DNA from: Lichina pygmaea
Lineage: Eukaryota > Ascomycota > Lichinomycetes > Lichinales > Lichinaceae
Assembly: GCA_963422465.1 (NCBI GenBank)
Contig: OY730170.1
Span: 3,882,379-3,946,378, forward strand
Length of the DNA: 64,000 nt
Reading direction: 5' to 3'
Shown here: in pieces, positions 26,112 to 36,376 of the stretch
Position numbering within the stretch: the stretch's first letter is position 1
Layout of the letters: each line of letters starts with the position of its first letter
The notes under the pieces: generated by a model
Database searches by the model: none
Seen by the model: the letters and a program-made list of their open reading frames with translations, nothing else
What the model was told of the DNA's origin: nothing
Position numbers and translations under genes: made by a program

Positions 26112-27059
26112 TTAATCCGTTCTCATCTTTTGGAAGAAAGAGTCAATCTTCTTCTGTTCGTGTTCGAATTTTGAGCTTCCCAACCCGCCTCTCGTTCGTT
26201 TGAGATTGGCAAGATGAGCGCGCTCATTTATCGCTTTGATCTGTAGACACCAGCGATCGAGACGAGGCACTACCACGGTGCTTCCACCAGAGGCGCCCGG
26301 CGATGCATCTTCGACCAGAAGCGGTTTCCTGAGATCAAGTTCCAGGTAGCCAGTGTTGGACCAACCGCCCAAGTGCTCGAGAGGCACCGTCTCCCAACTG
26401 GGCCCTACACCAGCAGCCAACGACACGCTGCTGGGTGGGAAGCGGTGCATGAGGGCCCGCCACAGCACGCCGAGAAAGATCCCATGTGAGACGACAGCCA
26501 CGACATCTGCCACGTCCCCACACCGGGCTTCTAATAGCGGCAAGAGATGGCTGTCCAGAAACTTGTCTGCCCTGACGGCCATTGCCTCTTTGGTTTCAGC
26601 ATCTCGAGGAGGCGAAAGACCCTGGGCCTGCGTGCGCTGAGCACCACCAGCGGTCACCGTACGTCGACTCGACCGAGCGGATATCGCGACTCCCTCCAGC
26701 GATCCAAAATCTTTCTCTCGTAGCAGCGGAAGTAGGGTGGTCTCGACGGCGGGCGAACCACTCGCAGCGCCAGCAGGTCGCGCGGATCTAATGGCTTCCG
26801 CGGTCTTGAACGCCCTTTGCAGATCGGACGAGAAAATCCTCGTGAAGCCGATCCCTCGGGCGACAAAGTGTGCCCCTAGTCGTTCGGTTTGCAAGACCCC
26901 ATGACACGTGAGCGCCGAGTCGGTCAGGCCAGCACTGGTCCGCGAAGTCCTGGTCAGCAATAGCAGGCTCGTGCCATATACTATCGACAAGGGACGAACG
27001 GACTACACCAGCGCAACGTTGTCGACGGTCTCGGCGTGGCGGATCAGAAAAATTTTCAT
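26112..27059 (-). CDS. histidine phosphatase / phosphoglycerate-mutase-like protein
   Basis: Two exons: 27059-27007 and 26934-26112, with an intron of 72 nt (donor GTAGTC); 291 aa. Exon 1 supplies MKIFLIRHAETVDN, carrying the phospho-accepting His8 of the RHG/RHA motif. Exon 2 continues with DSALTCHGVLQTERLGAHF, FSSDLQRAFKTAEAI, a catalytic LLREKDFGSLEG loop, and VVSHGIFLGVL with the second His. This is the histidine acid phosphatase/PGM fold of small fungal proteins related to broad-specificity phosphatases. True glycolytic mutase activity is unlikely because length and motifs differ. The C-terminal extension ends KKIDSFFQKMRTD, resembling a PIP-box (QxxIxxFF), which is only suggestive. Substrate cannot be deduced. 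Confidence 0.85.
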
Positions 27060-28015
27060 CGAATTGGTGTGCTTCTCCAATTGGTAGCAGCACGGATTGT
27101 GGGGAGGGGGGGGGTTTCCTATGGGGACAGATTACGTAACGTGCGGCCTGTCTGACGGCCTTGGGAGGCTTGACCTGAAGAACTCCCGCGTCGTTGATGA
27201 TGCTACTACGTACCATACGTACTGTAGCCGTACGTACGTTCCGTACGAGTACTCGTACACTTGGCCAAGATTTTCTTATCAGAGCGGACCTGGCTCAAGA
27301 CCATTTCTATGGAACCTGCTGCGCAGATGGATACTCGAACCGACCCCGTGTGCTTTATTTCAATATGAGAGCTGATATCTAAGACTTGATCTATTCTGTA
27401 GATCAGCTTGTCTTCCTACCTGGGCTTCTGTCTTCATTTGAGACTGTTCATTGACTCCAATTCTGGTTGTGCTGGATAGTTGCTGTCGTTCGGCCTGAAG
27501 ATACTATGATCAAGATGACGATCATGCAGTCATCCTTGTCAAGGCGGTCTGCGCCACGCTATTTGCAATCCGCAAGGCTGGTACCGTTGCTCTACAGAAG
27601 TCAGCTAGCTCCCCAAATAGCTTCCACCAATGAACATCAAACCCTCAGATGCATGTACTCGTCCCTCGTGCTTCGATCCTCCTATTCTAGATCTCCAATC
27701 GGTATGCCCTTTGATCGGGTCGAATGGCGAGGTCCTGCAGCCTTGACAGCACCCCGATCCATCGTTTCACCCAAACCAGCGGTGGAGGATCGATCGCCCA
27801 GTCTTGATAGCGACACGACCTCTTCGACGACTCGCCCTACGTGCCTGAAGGCCTGGACCCCGATCGATACGTGGGTGTCGTGTGGATGACGTGAGCATGC
27901 AGTTAGGGCCTGTGCCGCGAGCGTGGCGACGAGGAAAGAAGATCTCCGGTCGAGATACCAGTCTTTATCTAAAGGGGGTAGGGCAGCTGGATGTTGAACA
28001 TCAGATATGACTGAC
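27060..28015. other. intergenic region
   Basis: Promoter side of the histidine-phosphatase gene, then sequence with no supportable ORF. A compact ACGTACCATACGTACTG / CGTACGTTCCGTACG cluster lies at 27205-27255. Confidence 0.55.
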
Positions 28016-29035
28016 CTAGTCATACTTGCGTCGATGTCTGTTTCTACCGCCCCGCCTACCCTTGACGACACGCATTCTTCTCGGGATCTCGAATTGCAGG
28101 ATTTCCGGCGCTGACTCCGGCTCTTGCGGTTCCGAATTGTGGATTTCGTTCGGTTGCCGGTTTTCATGCTCTTCCCGAGAGTCTCCCATCAGTGACTCGC
28201 TATGTCCATCGGCGTTCTTGGGTGCGTTTCCCGGCGCTCCACCCTCGTCCTCCCATCCTCCTTCCTCGACTGCCACAAGGGTGGGCGATGTTCTGTCCCG
28301 ATCTCCGGAAGGGTCGTTGCTCCGCTGCGGTGCCTCTTCGGCGTCGAATGGCACGTCGCGCTCGGAACTCCTCCGCCCTCGGGGATCGTCCTCGAGCCTG
28401 GCACCGCTGACCAGGTGCGGTCCACGTCCGCCACTCATGACGTGCTCCCGTGCCACCCGAACGGCTGGCCGCTGCTCACTACCCATCTTGGTCCTCCTGC
28501 GGTGCTCTTCCGGACGTCGTCCACGGCCGGTCTCCTCTCGCCGCCGTCGGCGGCGCTGCCTTTCTTCACCGTCCCCTGCCGGTGCATGATGTCTACGGTG
28601 TCTATGCCGGTGATGACGACGACCGGCTCTGCCTCCACCCTTGTCGATGTTCCGGCGTCTCGATTCATTCCGGGCCCGGTCCTCATCTCGGGAAGGCTCG
28701 CCTCCTTCAGCCGCCTGGCCCTGTCCGCTCTCCTCGGACGCTTCTTCTTTCCTCTCCTTGCGTCTACGCTTCCTCTCTCGTCTGCTTTGTATGCGGTGTC
28801 TCTCCTCTTCCTCCTCCCTTCTCCGGGAATGTATCAGCTCTCGAAGCGCTTGGCGGCGAGTCCCTTCCCCAGGAGCGGGACCGAACATGTCTTCGAATCC
28901 CCACGCCCGATACTCGGTGTCGACTCGGGCCTTGAATTTTTCGGGCCAGGCCATAGCTCGTACTTGTCGAACAGGAGGCGATGGCACGAACATCCAGGAA
29001 CGCAAGGACGGAGAGCAATGTACTCTGCAACGCAT
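28016..29035 (-). CDS. unrecognised basic, Arg-rich protein
   Basis: Single open frame of 339 aa from the ATG at 29035. I do not recognise the family. The N-terminal part contains a well-formed segment (MAWPEKFKARVDTEYRAWGF, then EDMFGPAPGEG) that looks like a genuine folded or interaction motif. It is followed by a long Glu/Arg/Lys-rich stretch with RR and HRHRHRRHH clusters typical of nuclear or RNA-associated disordered proteins, and the C-terminus is EIPRRMRVVKGRRGGRNR. A frame of similar length on the opposite strand is less protein-like. The first 27 residues could be 5' leader or replaced by an unseen upstream exon, because the motif-like segment begins only after MFVPSPPVRQVRA. Confidence 0.5.
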   Translation of the reverse strand: MRCRVHCSPSLRSWMFVPSPPVRQVRAMAWPEKFKARVDTEYRAWGFEDMFGPAPGEGTRRQALRELIHSRRREEEEERHRIQSRRERKRRRKERKEEASEESGQGQAAEGGEPSRDEDRARNESRRRNIDKGGGRAGRRHHRHRHRRHHAPAGDGEERQRRRRRREETGRGRRPEEHRRRTKMGSEQRPAVRVAREHVMSGGRGPHLVSGARLEDDPRGRRSSERDVPFDAEEAPQRSNDPSGDRDRTSPTLVAVEEGGWEDEGGAPGNAPKNADGHSESLMGDSREEHENRQPNEIHNSEPQEPESAPEILQFEIPRRMRVVKGRRGGRNRHRRKYD

Positions 29036-31126
29036 CACGAGCGGTTCTCAGACAGTAAACAGGGAGCAAACGATGCCTGCTTGGCATTCACGCAAGACCG
29101 GCGTCACGGCCTGTAAGATTCACAGCAGACCTCAGGTAACACGACCAGGCACGCAATCACGAGGAACTCGCCACTCAAGATCATTCTCCGTCTTGCCAAC
29201 CCATCCAACTAGGGAGCGAGATCTACAGATGTCAGTTCGGCAGTCTACTTGCATCACCGTGCCGGGTGCAGCACAGGCAGCCATCTAAGCACAGCATGCA
29301 ATGTGGAATAGATATTAAAATGCTACGTAGTATAGACTCGAGGATGCTGTTCCGTCAACCACACTCATGATATATCACCCGAACAACACAGATCAGTCTT
29401 TCTTGTGTCAACATGTGCTCGCAGCCCCTCAGGCACAGTTAGTCTTCAGCCGTGTGCCACTTGTTCTCCCTGGTACCCTCATATCTTCCACCTATCAAGC
29501 AGGTGTTCGTACATACATACGTACGAAGCATATATACATACATGTGCATGTAGCATCCATCCGGACACGAGCTGTGATGTGGTACCAGGCGCTTCGTACG
29601 TGCACATCTACCGTACCATTGATCTACAAGCAAGCTCCTACATCACGCACGCAAAAGAGATGTTTGTGTGTACGCAGAACGAACAATAAAAGCTTAGGTG
29701 TGTATGAGCGTCGTGGACCAAGTTTCAGGGTGATCTCAAGCCAGTGCGGTGTCGAGGGTCCTAGATCAGGGTCGGGTGCTTGATGCGGGTGAGACCACTC
29801 GTAAGCCAAGGGGTTCCTAGTCATGTCTTAGCGTCTCGACATCACGTGATCGTGCCTGTACAGTAGATCTTGTGTGAACAGAGCTGACAGTTTCTGCCGG
29901 TACCGGTAGCTCCCACCGACATTTTGCTGGGCGATACATACGTACTTGACCATGAGAAGTATAGGCAAGGCGACCCTTCGATAGCAAACGAGTGACTGGT
30001 GACGAGCATACGGCGTGCCAGCCACAGCTACACGCCACAGTCACTCGCCACAGTGACGGGGGCGAGTGGCGCAGGCATCGAAGCCCACACCAAAAAGACG
30101 GACTGGAAAACGGTTAATATCGTGGCCAGCAGTTGGTAGTGGTGGCGCTTGGGCTCAGCCACACCTTCCGGGTGGCCGGCACGGGCGGCAGTGGCAGCGA
30201 TCGGGTGGACGGCAACAGCGACGAGCCGCACATATGACGCAGGTGTACCGTAGTTCCCGGATTCGGGATTGGGGGATTGGGCAGGCGCGGCGGGTCAGCA
30301 CCGGCGCAGCCAATGGACGGGGAACAAGTTCCTGCCGGATTCAGATCTCAGACCGATCGGGTAAAGGCGAAACGAAGCGAAGCTCACCCGGCCAACCGGC
30401 CAGGAAATACGAGGCTGGCTTTGGGGGGTAACGTCCGAGTACGGTTGCTTACGTACGGAGTACTGTAGCGAGAGTGCTCGTACGGGGACTCTCCAATCTC
30501 GCCAGTCGACAACCGATGCTTCCAAGATCTGATGAGAACTGTTTCGTGGGCGCCGTTTCCGTACGGAGCCGTAACGCCTGCAGACTTTCTGCGTCGGACG
30601 AGCAATTAAGAACCTACCGGAACAGGGTGCAAGATGCTTAGTCATTCCGTTTTCGTACGCTTGTCCTCGCTTCGGACGGCGGCGGCAGTCACGAAGGTCG
30701 TCGACTTTTTCTCGTGCGGTACGAATGTACGAATGTACGAGCGAAATACTGGGCCCCCGTTGCCCCGCCATCTCCCGCTTGACTTTGATCGAAACGTCCC
30801 CACGAGGAAGGATGGCGGCGGATCGGTCTTGGCACTTTCGTACGGTGTACTCCGAAGTCGCCGACGGCTGCGGCACGGCGAAGTACCCGGTACAGAATGC
30901 GCGCTGTTTTGGCCTCCGACGCCGGCCGTAGAGCAGGTCTCCGGCCGCGCTTCGACGGTCCCAATTGCGGGCTACGGCGAAGCGCAGCGTCGCTCCGTAC
31001 GGGCCATCTCACAGCTTTTTGGCTGGGCGCTTGGCCTTGGCCGGCACGGCCTGGGCAAACTCGCTGGGAAATTCCCTGCTTTCGCCCAGCCGTCAACATA
31101 ACAGCTCGCCTTCGTAGCCCGACACA
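29036..31126. other. intergenic region
   Basis: Two kb with no supportable gene. TACGTACG-type clusters lie at 29508-29545 and 30440-30485, with GTACGAATGTACGAATGTACGA at 30719-30740. The right end is the promoter of the GPI-protein gene. Confidence 0.55.
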
Positions 31127-31133
31127 TATAAAA
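31127..31133 (+). promoter_or_regulatory. TATA box of the GPI-anchored protein gene
   Basis: TATAAAA about 240 nt upstream of the ATG at 31372. It is followed by a CT-rich stretch (31140-31215) typical of fungal transcription start regions of strongly expressed genes. Confidence 0.6.
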
Positions 31134-31371
31134 TCCTGACGTCTGCCCAAGCTCTCGCTCGTCCTCCTCGTCTACTCTCTCACCTCCAACTTCTTCCCTC
31201 GATCGTTCCAATCCGTCAACGAACATTCGAGCTCCCCGTCCACCGACGACCGTCGTTAACTGGTGCGAAGAAACACTCGCTTCGTGACGAATCCGATCGA
31301 CGCTCTCGTCCTCCAACCACCGAAGATTTACAGATCGTCGTCGATCGCTTCGAAAGAACACCGCCGCGACG

Positions 31372-32256
31372 ATGCTGTCCTCTACGTCCTACCTCGTGGC
31401 TCTCCTGCCCGCGCTTGCCCTGGGTCAGTCGACTTACACCGTCACCGTCGCCGGCGTCGAGACCGAGGTCGTTCTGCCGCCGTTCCCGACCGGCGATGCC
31501 GCCGCCGAGGGTGACACGGGCGTGACCATCCCGATCACTATCGGCAACCAGATCACCGACGTCGTCCTCCCGCCCTTTGATGAAGCCGCCGCGACCGCGG
31601 TGGTCACCGCCGACGACGAGGCGGAGCCGACGATGGCTGTCGAGTCGGTCGTGGAGGATGCCTCGGAGGCCGTGGAGTCGGCGATGGAGGAAGCTTCAGA
31701 GGCCCTCGGCTCTGTTTCGAGCGACGCGGCCGAGGCCGCGACTTCCGTCGCCGAAGAGGTCGAGTCGGTCACGTCCAGCGTCGCTGCAGAGATCACCGAT
31801 GCCGTCGAAGACGTGTCGTCCGAGGTCAGCGACTCCTTGGACGATACCGAGTCGGTCGTCTCTGAAGACGAGGAAGACGTCTCCAGTGAGTTTGACATGT
31901 CGTCGCCGAGACCGCGACCTCTTGAGACTGACCGCGATCTAGCCGTGACCGCCGAGACGACCACCCTCTTCGGCCTCTTCTCCAGCGCCGAGGCAGCCGC
32001 TTCGGGGGCCGCCACCGCGGCCGAGAACACCGTCATCACCGTTCCGGCCCCGACCGGCGGCTTCGCCACTTTCACCGTCCCGGTCGACAGCGTCGCCGAC
32101 GAGACCGAGGTCGACGGCGGCGCCGACGAGACCGACGGCGGCGCCGACGAGACCGACGGCGTCACCGAGTTCGAGGGATCGGCCACCCAGATCGCCCGCA
32201 GCTCGAGCTTGGCTGTCGTCCTTGCCGGTCTCGTCGCTTTCTTCTTCTCGGCATGA
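31372..32256 (+). CDS. predicted secreted, GPI-anchored acidic Ser/Thr/Ala-rich protein
   Basis: The N-terminus MLSSTSYLVALLPALALGQS is a clear signal peptide. The body is very acidic and rich in Ala, Ser, Thr and Val with repeated VEDASEAVESAMEEASEAL-like units, then DETDGGADETDG repeats. The C-terminus SSSLAVVLAGLVAFFFSA is a GPI-attachment signal. This layout is that of fungal cell-wall or plasma-membrane surface proteins. A canonical intron, 31886-31942 (GTGAGT donor, CTGAC branch, CTAG end), is 57 nt, so spliced (275 aa) and retained (294 aa) forms both stay in frame. The retained segment (SSPRPRPLETDR) is unlike the rest, so I favour splicing. Strong TATA plus CT-rich leader suggests high expression. 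No enzymatic domain seen. Confidence 0.7.
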   Translation: MLSSTSYLVALLPALALGQSTYTVTVAGVETEVVLPPFPTGDAAAEGDTGVTIPITIGNQITDVVLPPFDEAAATAVVTADDEAEPTMAVESVVEDASEAVESAMEEASEALGSVSSDAAEAATSVAEEVESVTSSVAAEITDAVEDVSSEVSDSLDDTESVVSEDEEDVSSEFDMSSPRPRPLETDRDLAVTAETTTLFGLFSSAEAAASGAATAAENTVITVPAPTGGFATFTVPVDSVADETEVDGGADETDGGADETDGVTEFEGSATQIARSSSLAVVLAGLVAFFFSA

Positions 32257-33079
32257 GCCGAGATCGGTCCGGGGACGAGTTGACGAGGTCATTTGGACAT
32301 TGCTCCGGTCTACATGATTCGATAGGCATTTGAATCAATGGATGGTCTCGAAGAGGGTACTGCATGCATGGAGACGTTTTTCGATGGCGTGCGAGACGAT
32401 ACGATGATTCTCTTGGGCAAGTGTTCCCTCCGTCCGTGATGGACGAGGATCTTGCACGACAAAATCTTGCGATGGATTGCATAGCCAACCCTGCCAGGCG
32501 CATCGGTCGTTTGTCTTTCCTTGGGGACGCGGAGGTGTTGATACGTCTTCCGTCTCTTGCGCCTAAATCGCCTGTCACGCCGAGTCACGGTGGAGGATGC
32601 ACATACATGTCTGATGTTGTAGTTCAGCCCAGCGTCGTTGCGCCGCATAATATCTACCTTTCCCCTTTTGCAAAATCTGGCCCGGCCACGACGCTTGTCG
32701 CTGCGTTCGGTCACCTAACCGCCGTCCTGACGCCCGAACCTCACTTCCGCCTGCCACCGACGACCGACCGACCGACCGACGTTACCTTCTCCAAGAGAAC
32801 CGTGGTCCACCAGCACCTGCTCTCTTGCCCACGTCTCATCACCCAACAACAATCCATCTTCTCCGGTCGTCCATCCCTCCACACGAGTAAAAGTAATTCA
32901 TCTGCGATGTGTTTGCGTTCTACCTATCCGCAACCAGCACACATCCCATCCCATCGCCAGCCAACTATCCGGGGGGGGGGGGGGAGCTCATCGATCATCA
33001 CGTCGTGTGGGTGTGGCCGGGTCCCCCCCCCTCAGAACTGGTTGTACCCGCGTCATGGGGGGGGGTATTACCCCCCTCT
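32257..33079. other. intergenic region with one inverted-repeat-family end
   Basis: 3' untranslated region of the GPI-protein gene, then non-coding sequence. It includes a G run at 32970-32982 and, at 33045, a TA followed by CCCGCGTCATGGGG, one end of the inverted-repeat family described at 55060. Confidence 0.6.
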
Positions 33080-34070
33080 GACCACACATTGCCCGACTCC
33101 AGCTGCAGGCCCGCGCCCACCTTGAAGGCTCTGGTACGCAGCAGGAGACTGCCACTGCATGTGACCGAATCCGCAGACACCTCGCCCCGCGGCGAGGCCG
33201 CCGCCGGGCCGCCGGCACCACACCAGGTACGGTATGGCACGACACAAGTGGGCAAAGGACATACTCTGGCGACAGCAACAGCAGATGGAGGACACCACCA
33301 CAGGGCTAGGCCTTCCCCCTTGGTCGGACAACCCCCGCCAAGGCCTCACACATGCCCCGACAGGCCACCGCCTCACACCACCACAAACACTTTTGGCTTA
33401 CCTACAAACTTGCCGAGTAGTGGTGCTGGGACCGCTGGCGCCAGCTGGAAGGGGGATCACCACCACTCCGCCGGTGTACCGACCCCGACCCCGGGGGAGG
33501 GACATGGAAGCCTGACAAGATGCCCAAACCGGCAGCCCTCCGGCTAGATGCCAGCTTACCGAAGGCACACACCAGCGTCCTGACACGAACACGCACAGGC
33601 AAGATCTGCCTTGCTGCCTTTCTCCACCACTGCCGGGTTCCTGGCTTCGAGTCCCCGGCGTGCCCATGTGGGTGGCAGTGGGAGACAGCTAAAGATGTGA
33701 TCCTCCAGTGCCAGCGGTTTGCTGGCGAGCGACGGGTGCTCCGACAGCTGACCTTGACAACTAACTTCCAGCAGCTGTCCTGGCCCCGTGGTTCCTACGT
33801 CTGGGCCTTCTCTCCCAGTTTTCCTGGGCCCGGGATCAGCTCCCCCCCCCCCCCCCCCCCCCCCCTGCCTGACTGCCAAGCAGCCACTTTCTTTGTTCTA
33901 TAGTCTCTTGGTAGGATGGTGCCCGCCCAGGGGCCGCAGGGGAGGTTTTCATCCTATGGACAGGTGGCTAGTCACCTGGGCCAAAACGTTCCCTTATCAC
34001 TTTCATAGTTTTCCCAGCACAATCTAGCTTAGTGGCTAGTTTTAGAATGGTGTAGGATCTCAATACAATA
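33080..34070 (+). pseudogene. 3' fragment of a LINE (Tad-like) retrotransposon
   Basis: Frames joined by eye encode the end of a LINE ORF2: a segment ending near LLAYLQTCRVV, a WDRWRQLEGG-like stretch after a stop, then the region after the RNase H domain with the zinc-knuckle-like CPCGWQWETAKDVILQCQRF (C-x-C-x7-8-H/D-x4-C) at 33660-33720. Frameshifts and stops separate these pieces, and a C run of 24 nt interrupts 33842-33865. The 3' tail reaches CAATACAATACAACACAAC near 34055-34075. There is no reverse transcriptase part in the window, so this is a 5'-truncated copy. It is the better preserved of two copies here; the other is at 54494-55960. Confidence 0.75.
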
Positions 34071-34129
34071 CAACACAACTCCACCACAACATGGCCAGAT
34101 CTTACAAGGAAGCTGAGGCTGGCTTAGTC

Positions 34130-34200
34130 AGTACCGGTAGTGTTAGTCAGCTGGATAAGGGGCCATATAGCCCTTTGGGTCCGAGAGGGCGTCAATGATC
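34130..34200. repeat. copy of dispersed GTCAGCTGGATAAGGGGCC repeat
   Basis: Shares the core GTCAGCTRGATARGGGGCC-ATATA with 42705-42780 (same strand) and about 22730-22800 (opposite strand). Preceded by TTAGTCAGTACCGGTAGT-like sequence in each case. Not obviously part of the LINE. Confidence 0.6.
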
Positions 34201-34399
34201 ATCATCTTCTCGCCGCTCGGAGCAGGCCATTGCCTCGTAGCTCCAGCGCTCACGAGAGGATTGAGAAAGGACTACTACTACTGACGTAGGCAAGTCAGGC
34301 TACAACAGCTACCGTACCGGTACTCAGCAAGAACCAGTGAAATCAGGGAGAGTCTACCGGTACAGTCTACAGATGGCACTGCAAGAGTACCGGTAGGTA

Positions 34400-34750
34400 G
34401 GGGAATCAGACGGGACACATAAAAGTCGCTACGTACTTGTCCGTCTAGTTGCGGGAGCGAGTTGTAAAGTCTTTGTAAAGTTGATGTTGCTGGAAACCTC
34501 TCTCGTTGAGCGAGCGCTATCGGTGACTTCTCCGGTACCGTACCGTACCGTAACACCACCACAAAGATCCAGAGAAGTCTATTATATCTTCGGAGATGAT
34601 GGTGCAGAAGTATAGGAATCAAATGAGCCACTTACCGTACATCTTTATTTACTTGTTGTCTTGTGGAGATGTAGATATTGTAATTGATCCCGACAAGAAG
34701 GCGATCATGGAACCGTCTGAGTCATTGACACCCCCCCCATGGCACGGGTA
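34400..34750 (-). mobile_element. half of an inverted-repeat (TA-flanked) transposon element
   Basis: Read on the minus strand from 34750 it starts TACCCGTGCCATGGGGGGGG. It then follows the arm of the 55060-55860 element: GTAAGTGGCTCATTTGATTC, CTTCTCTGGATCTTTGTGG, GAGAAGTCACCGAT and CAACATCAACTTTACAA all have counterparts there. The opposite terminal repeat is absent, so it is a truncated copy. A CCGTACCGTACCGTA expansion lies inside it. Confidence 0.65.
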
Positions 34751-35193
34751 CTGTACTGTCTAGATGTAGCTAGCTCACGCTGAGGATTGGGCGTCTAGAC
34801 CATCGAGGTGTAGCTACAGTTTTTGGGCGGTCTAGAATCTAGAATCGAGCGGTTTCTGCTTGTTGTTGTTGTTGTTGTTGTGCCATATTATCGTGGGGGG
34901 GGGGGGGGTTTCGAACGGATGAGATTGAGAGAGAGAAGAGAGAGGAGATGGCAGCGTACTCGTGACGTGACCAGGGGGGTCGTTGTTGGTTTGGTTGTTT
35001 TAAGTTGTGGCTTGGTGGGAGTGAGATGTTGGGAATTGTGATCTTGGAGTGATCCAGGATGGCCCTCCGGGTGAAATCATACGATATGGACATGGTCAAG
35101 AGAAGGAGAAAAGAAGAAGAAGAAGATCTGGGGAATGTATGAACATTGGGATAGCTTGTGAGGCGGTTCCACCGGTTCGGTATTCCCCCCCCC
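34751..35193. other. intergenic, 3' of TSC13
   Basis: Contains a (GTT)n run at 34860-34880 and a G run at 34896-34908. No gene seen. The part near 35190 is the 3' UTR of the enoyl reductase. Confidence 0.55.
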
Positions 35194-36376
35194 TCAGAGC
35201 AGACCTGGGACCATGACATATCTCTTCTTTGCGTACTTGGACCCAAACTCGCGGCGGTATCGGACCTCCTTCTTGCGGGCCCAGACGTACATCTGCGCGC
35301 CGGCGACGACGAGGAAGACGGCGGTGCTGAGGCTGCGGCTGAGGATCCACACGGCCAGCCAGGCGAGCACCTCGAAGAGGTAGTTCGGGCTGGTGACGAG
35401 GTCGAAGCCGAGCCCGCGCGGGATGCCTCGCTCCGTCGTGCCGGGCCGACGCAGACGGCGCAGGCTCAGGTGCGCCGAGAGGTTGGCGAGCTCGGCCACG
35501 ACGTAGAGCGCCACGGCCGGGTAGACGACGACGTAGTCGGCCGCGAGGGAGGCGCTCCGCGCGATCGACGCCGTCGGCGAGTAGGTCCAGTAGGCCAGGT
35601 TCAGCCCCGCCAGGACCCAGTAGTGGAAGCTGTTCTTGAAGATGTTGCCGACCGGCATCGTCGCGCTCGAGAAGCGGTGCACGAAGACCGTCTCGAGCTC
35701 GCGCTTGACAAAGTGCAGCGTCACGAGCAGCATGCATAGCGTCTGACGCGACGACGGTCCGTCGTCGCCGCCGCCGCCGTAGATCGGCCGTCGCAGGAGA
35801 TATATCAGCGGATGGATGAGCAGAGGACCGAGGTACTCGATGACGAAGACCGTTCGCCAGGCGATCTGCGGGCCTGCATTCGCGCCCCGTCAGCCGCAAC
35901 AGAATCCTTCTTTTTTTCTTTCGGATTTTCCTTCTCGATGAAACTCGAGAGGGCGCGCGCGCGCGCGCGCGCGGAGATGAGCCAGGGCTTCTTCGTCCTC
36001 ACCGAGATCTTTGAGGTAGATGGAACTACGGTCCCGCAGTCCGGTGCTGTCGAGCGTCACGTCCTTGGAGTTTGGCACGAGGCTGCCGTCGCTCCCCTTG
36101 GTGACCCTCAGTCTGTGGGTCGACAGTGCCGTCTGCGCCGCCAGTCGCTTGTACAGCTCCTCGGCCGAGTCGCCGAGGGCGACCGAGGTCTCATCGGGGA
36201 GGGTGCTGATCGGCTTGCCTGCCGGGTGAAGGTGGTCGAGGGGGGGCACTGTCAGCGCCACGGACAAAGCCCTCTTTTCCTGCTTCGACCTGTGCAACGC
36301 GCGCTCTCGACCGAAGCTGCTCGATGTACGTACCGCGGGGCCGTACGGCCAGGGTGATCTCGTGTGTGCTCGACAT
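35194..36376 (-). CDS. TSC13: very-long-chain trans-2-enoyl-CoA reductase (Tsc13 family)
   Basis: Three exons: 36376-36334, 36218-36003, 35873-35194; 312 aa, the family's usual length. Catalyses the last, NADPH-dependent step of each very-long-chain fatty-acid elongation cycle in the ER, feeding sphingolipid synthesis. The N-terminus MSSTHEITLAVRPRGKPISTL and the following region form the ubiquitin-like domain of this family. After GPQIAWRTVFVIEYLGPLLI come several membrane segments, and the steroid 5-alpha-reductase-type C-terminal domain includes GFDLVTSPNYLFEVLAWLAV and the terminal KYAKKRYVMVPGLL. Tyr of SPNYLFE is in the expected catalytic region. The three exons join in phase 1 at both introns, each through a split Gly codon. 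Intron 2 (35874-36002) contains a (CG)n run. Confidence 0.93.
35953..35973. repeat. (GC)n dinucleotide run inside TSC13 intron 2
   Basis: Ten GC units 30-50 nt downstream of the intron's 5' splice site. Alternating purine-pyrimidine DNA of this kind can adopt Z-form; no role is implied by the sequence alone. Confidence 0.9.

Noticed and set aside
28202-29116. 304-codon plus-strand frame opposite the basic protein
   Set aside because: Composition and lack of motif or ATG context make it less protein-like than the minus-strand frame.
31434-32186. 250-codon minus-strand frame opposite the GPI protein
   Set aside because: Mirror of repetitive GC-rich codons; the plus frame has a signal peptide, promoter and GPI signal.
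33080-34070. Functional non-LTR retrotransposon gene
   Set aside because: Stops, frameshifts and a C-run interruption; only the 3' end is present.
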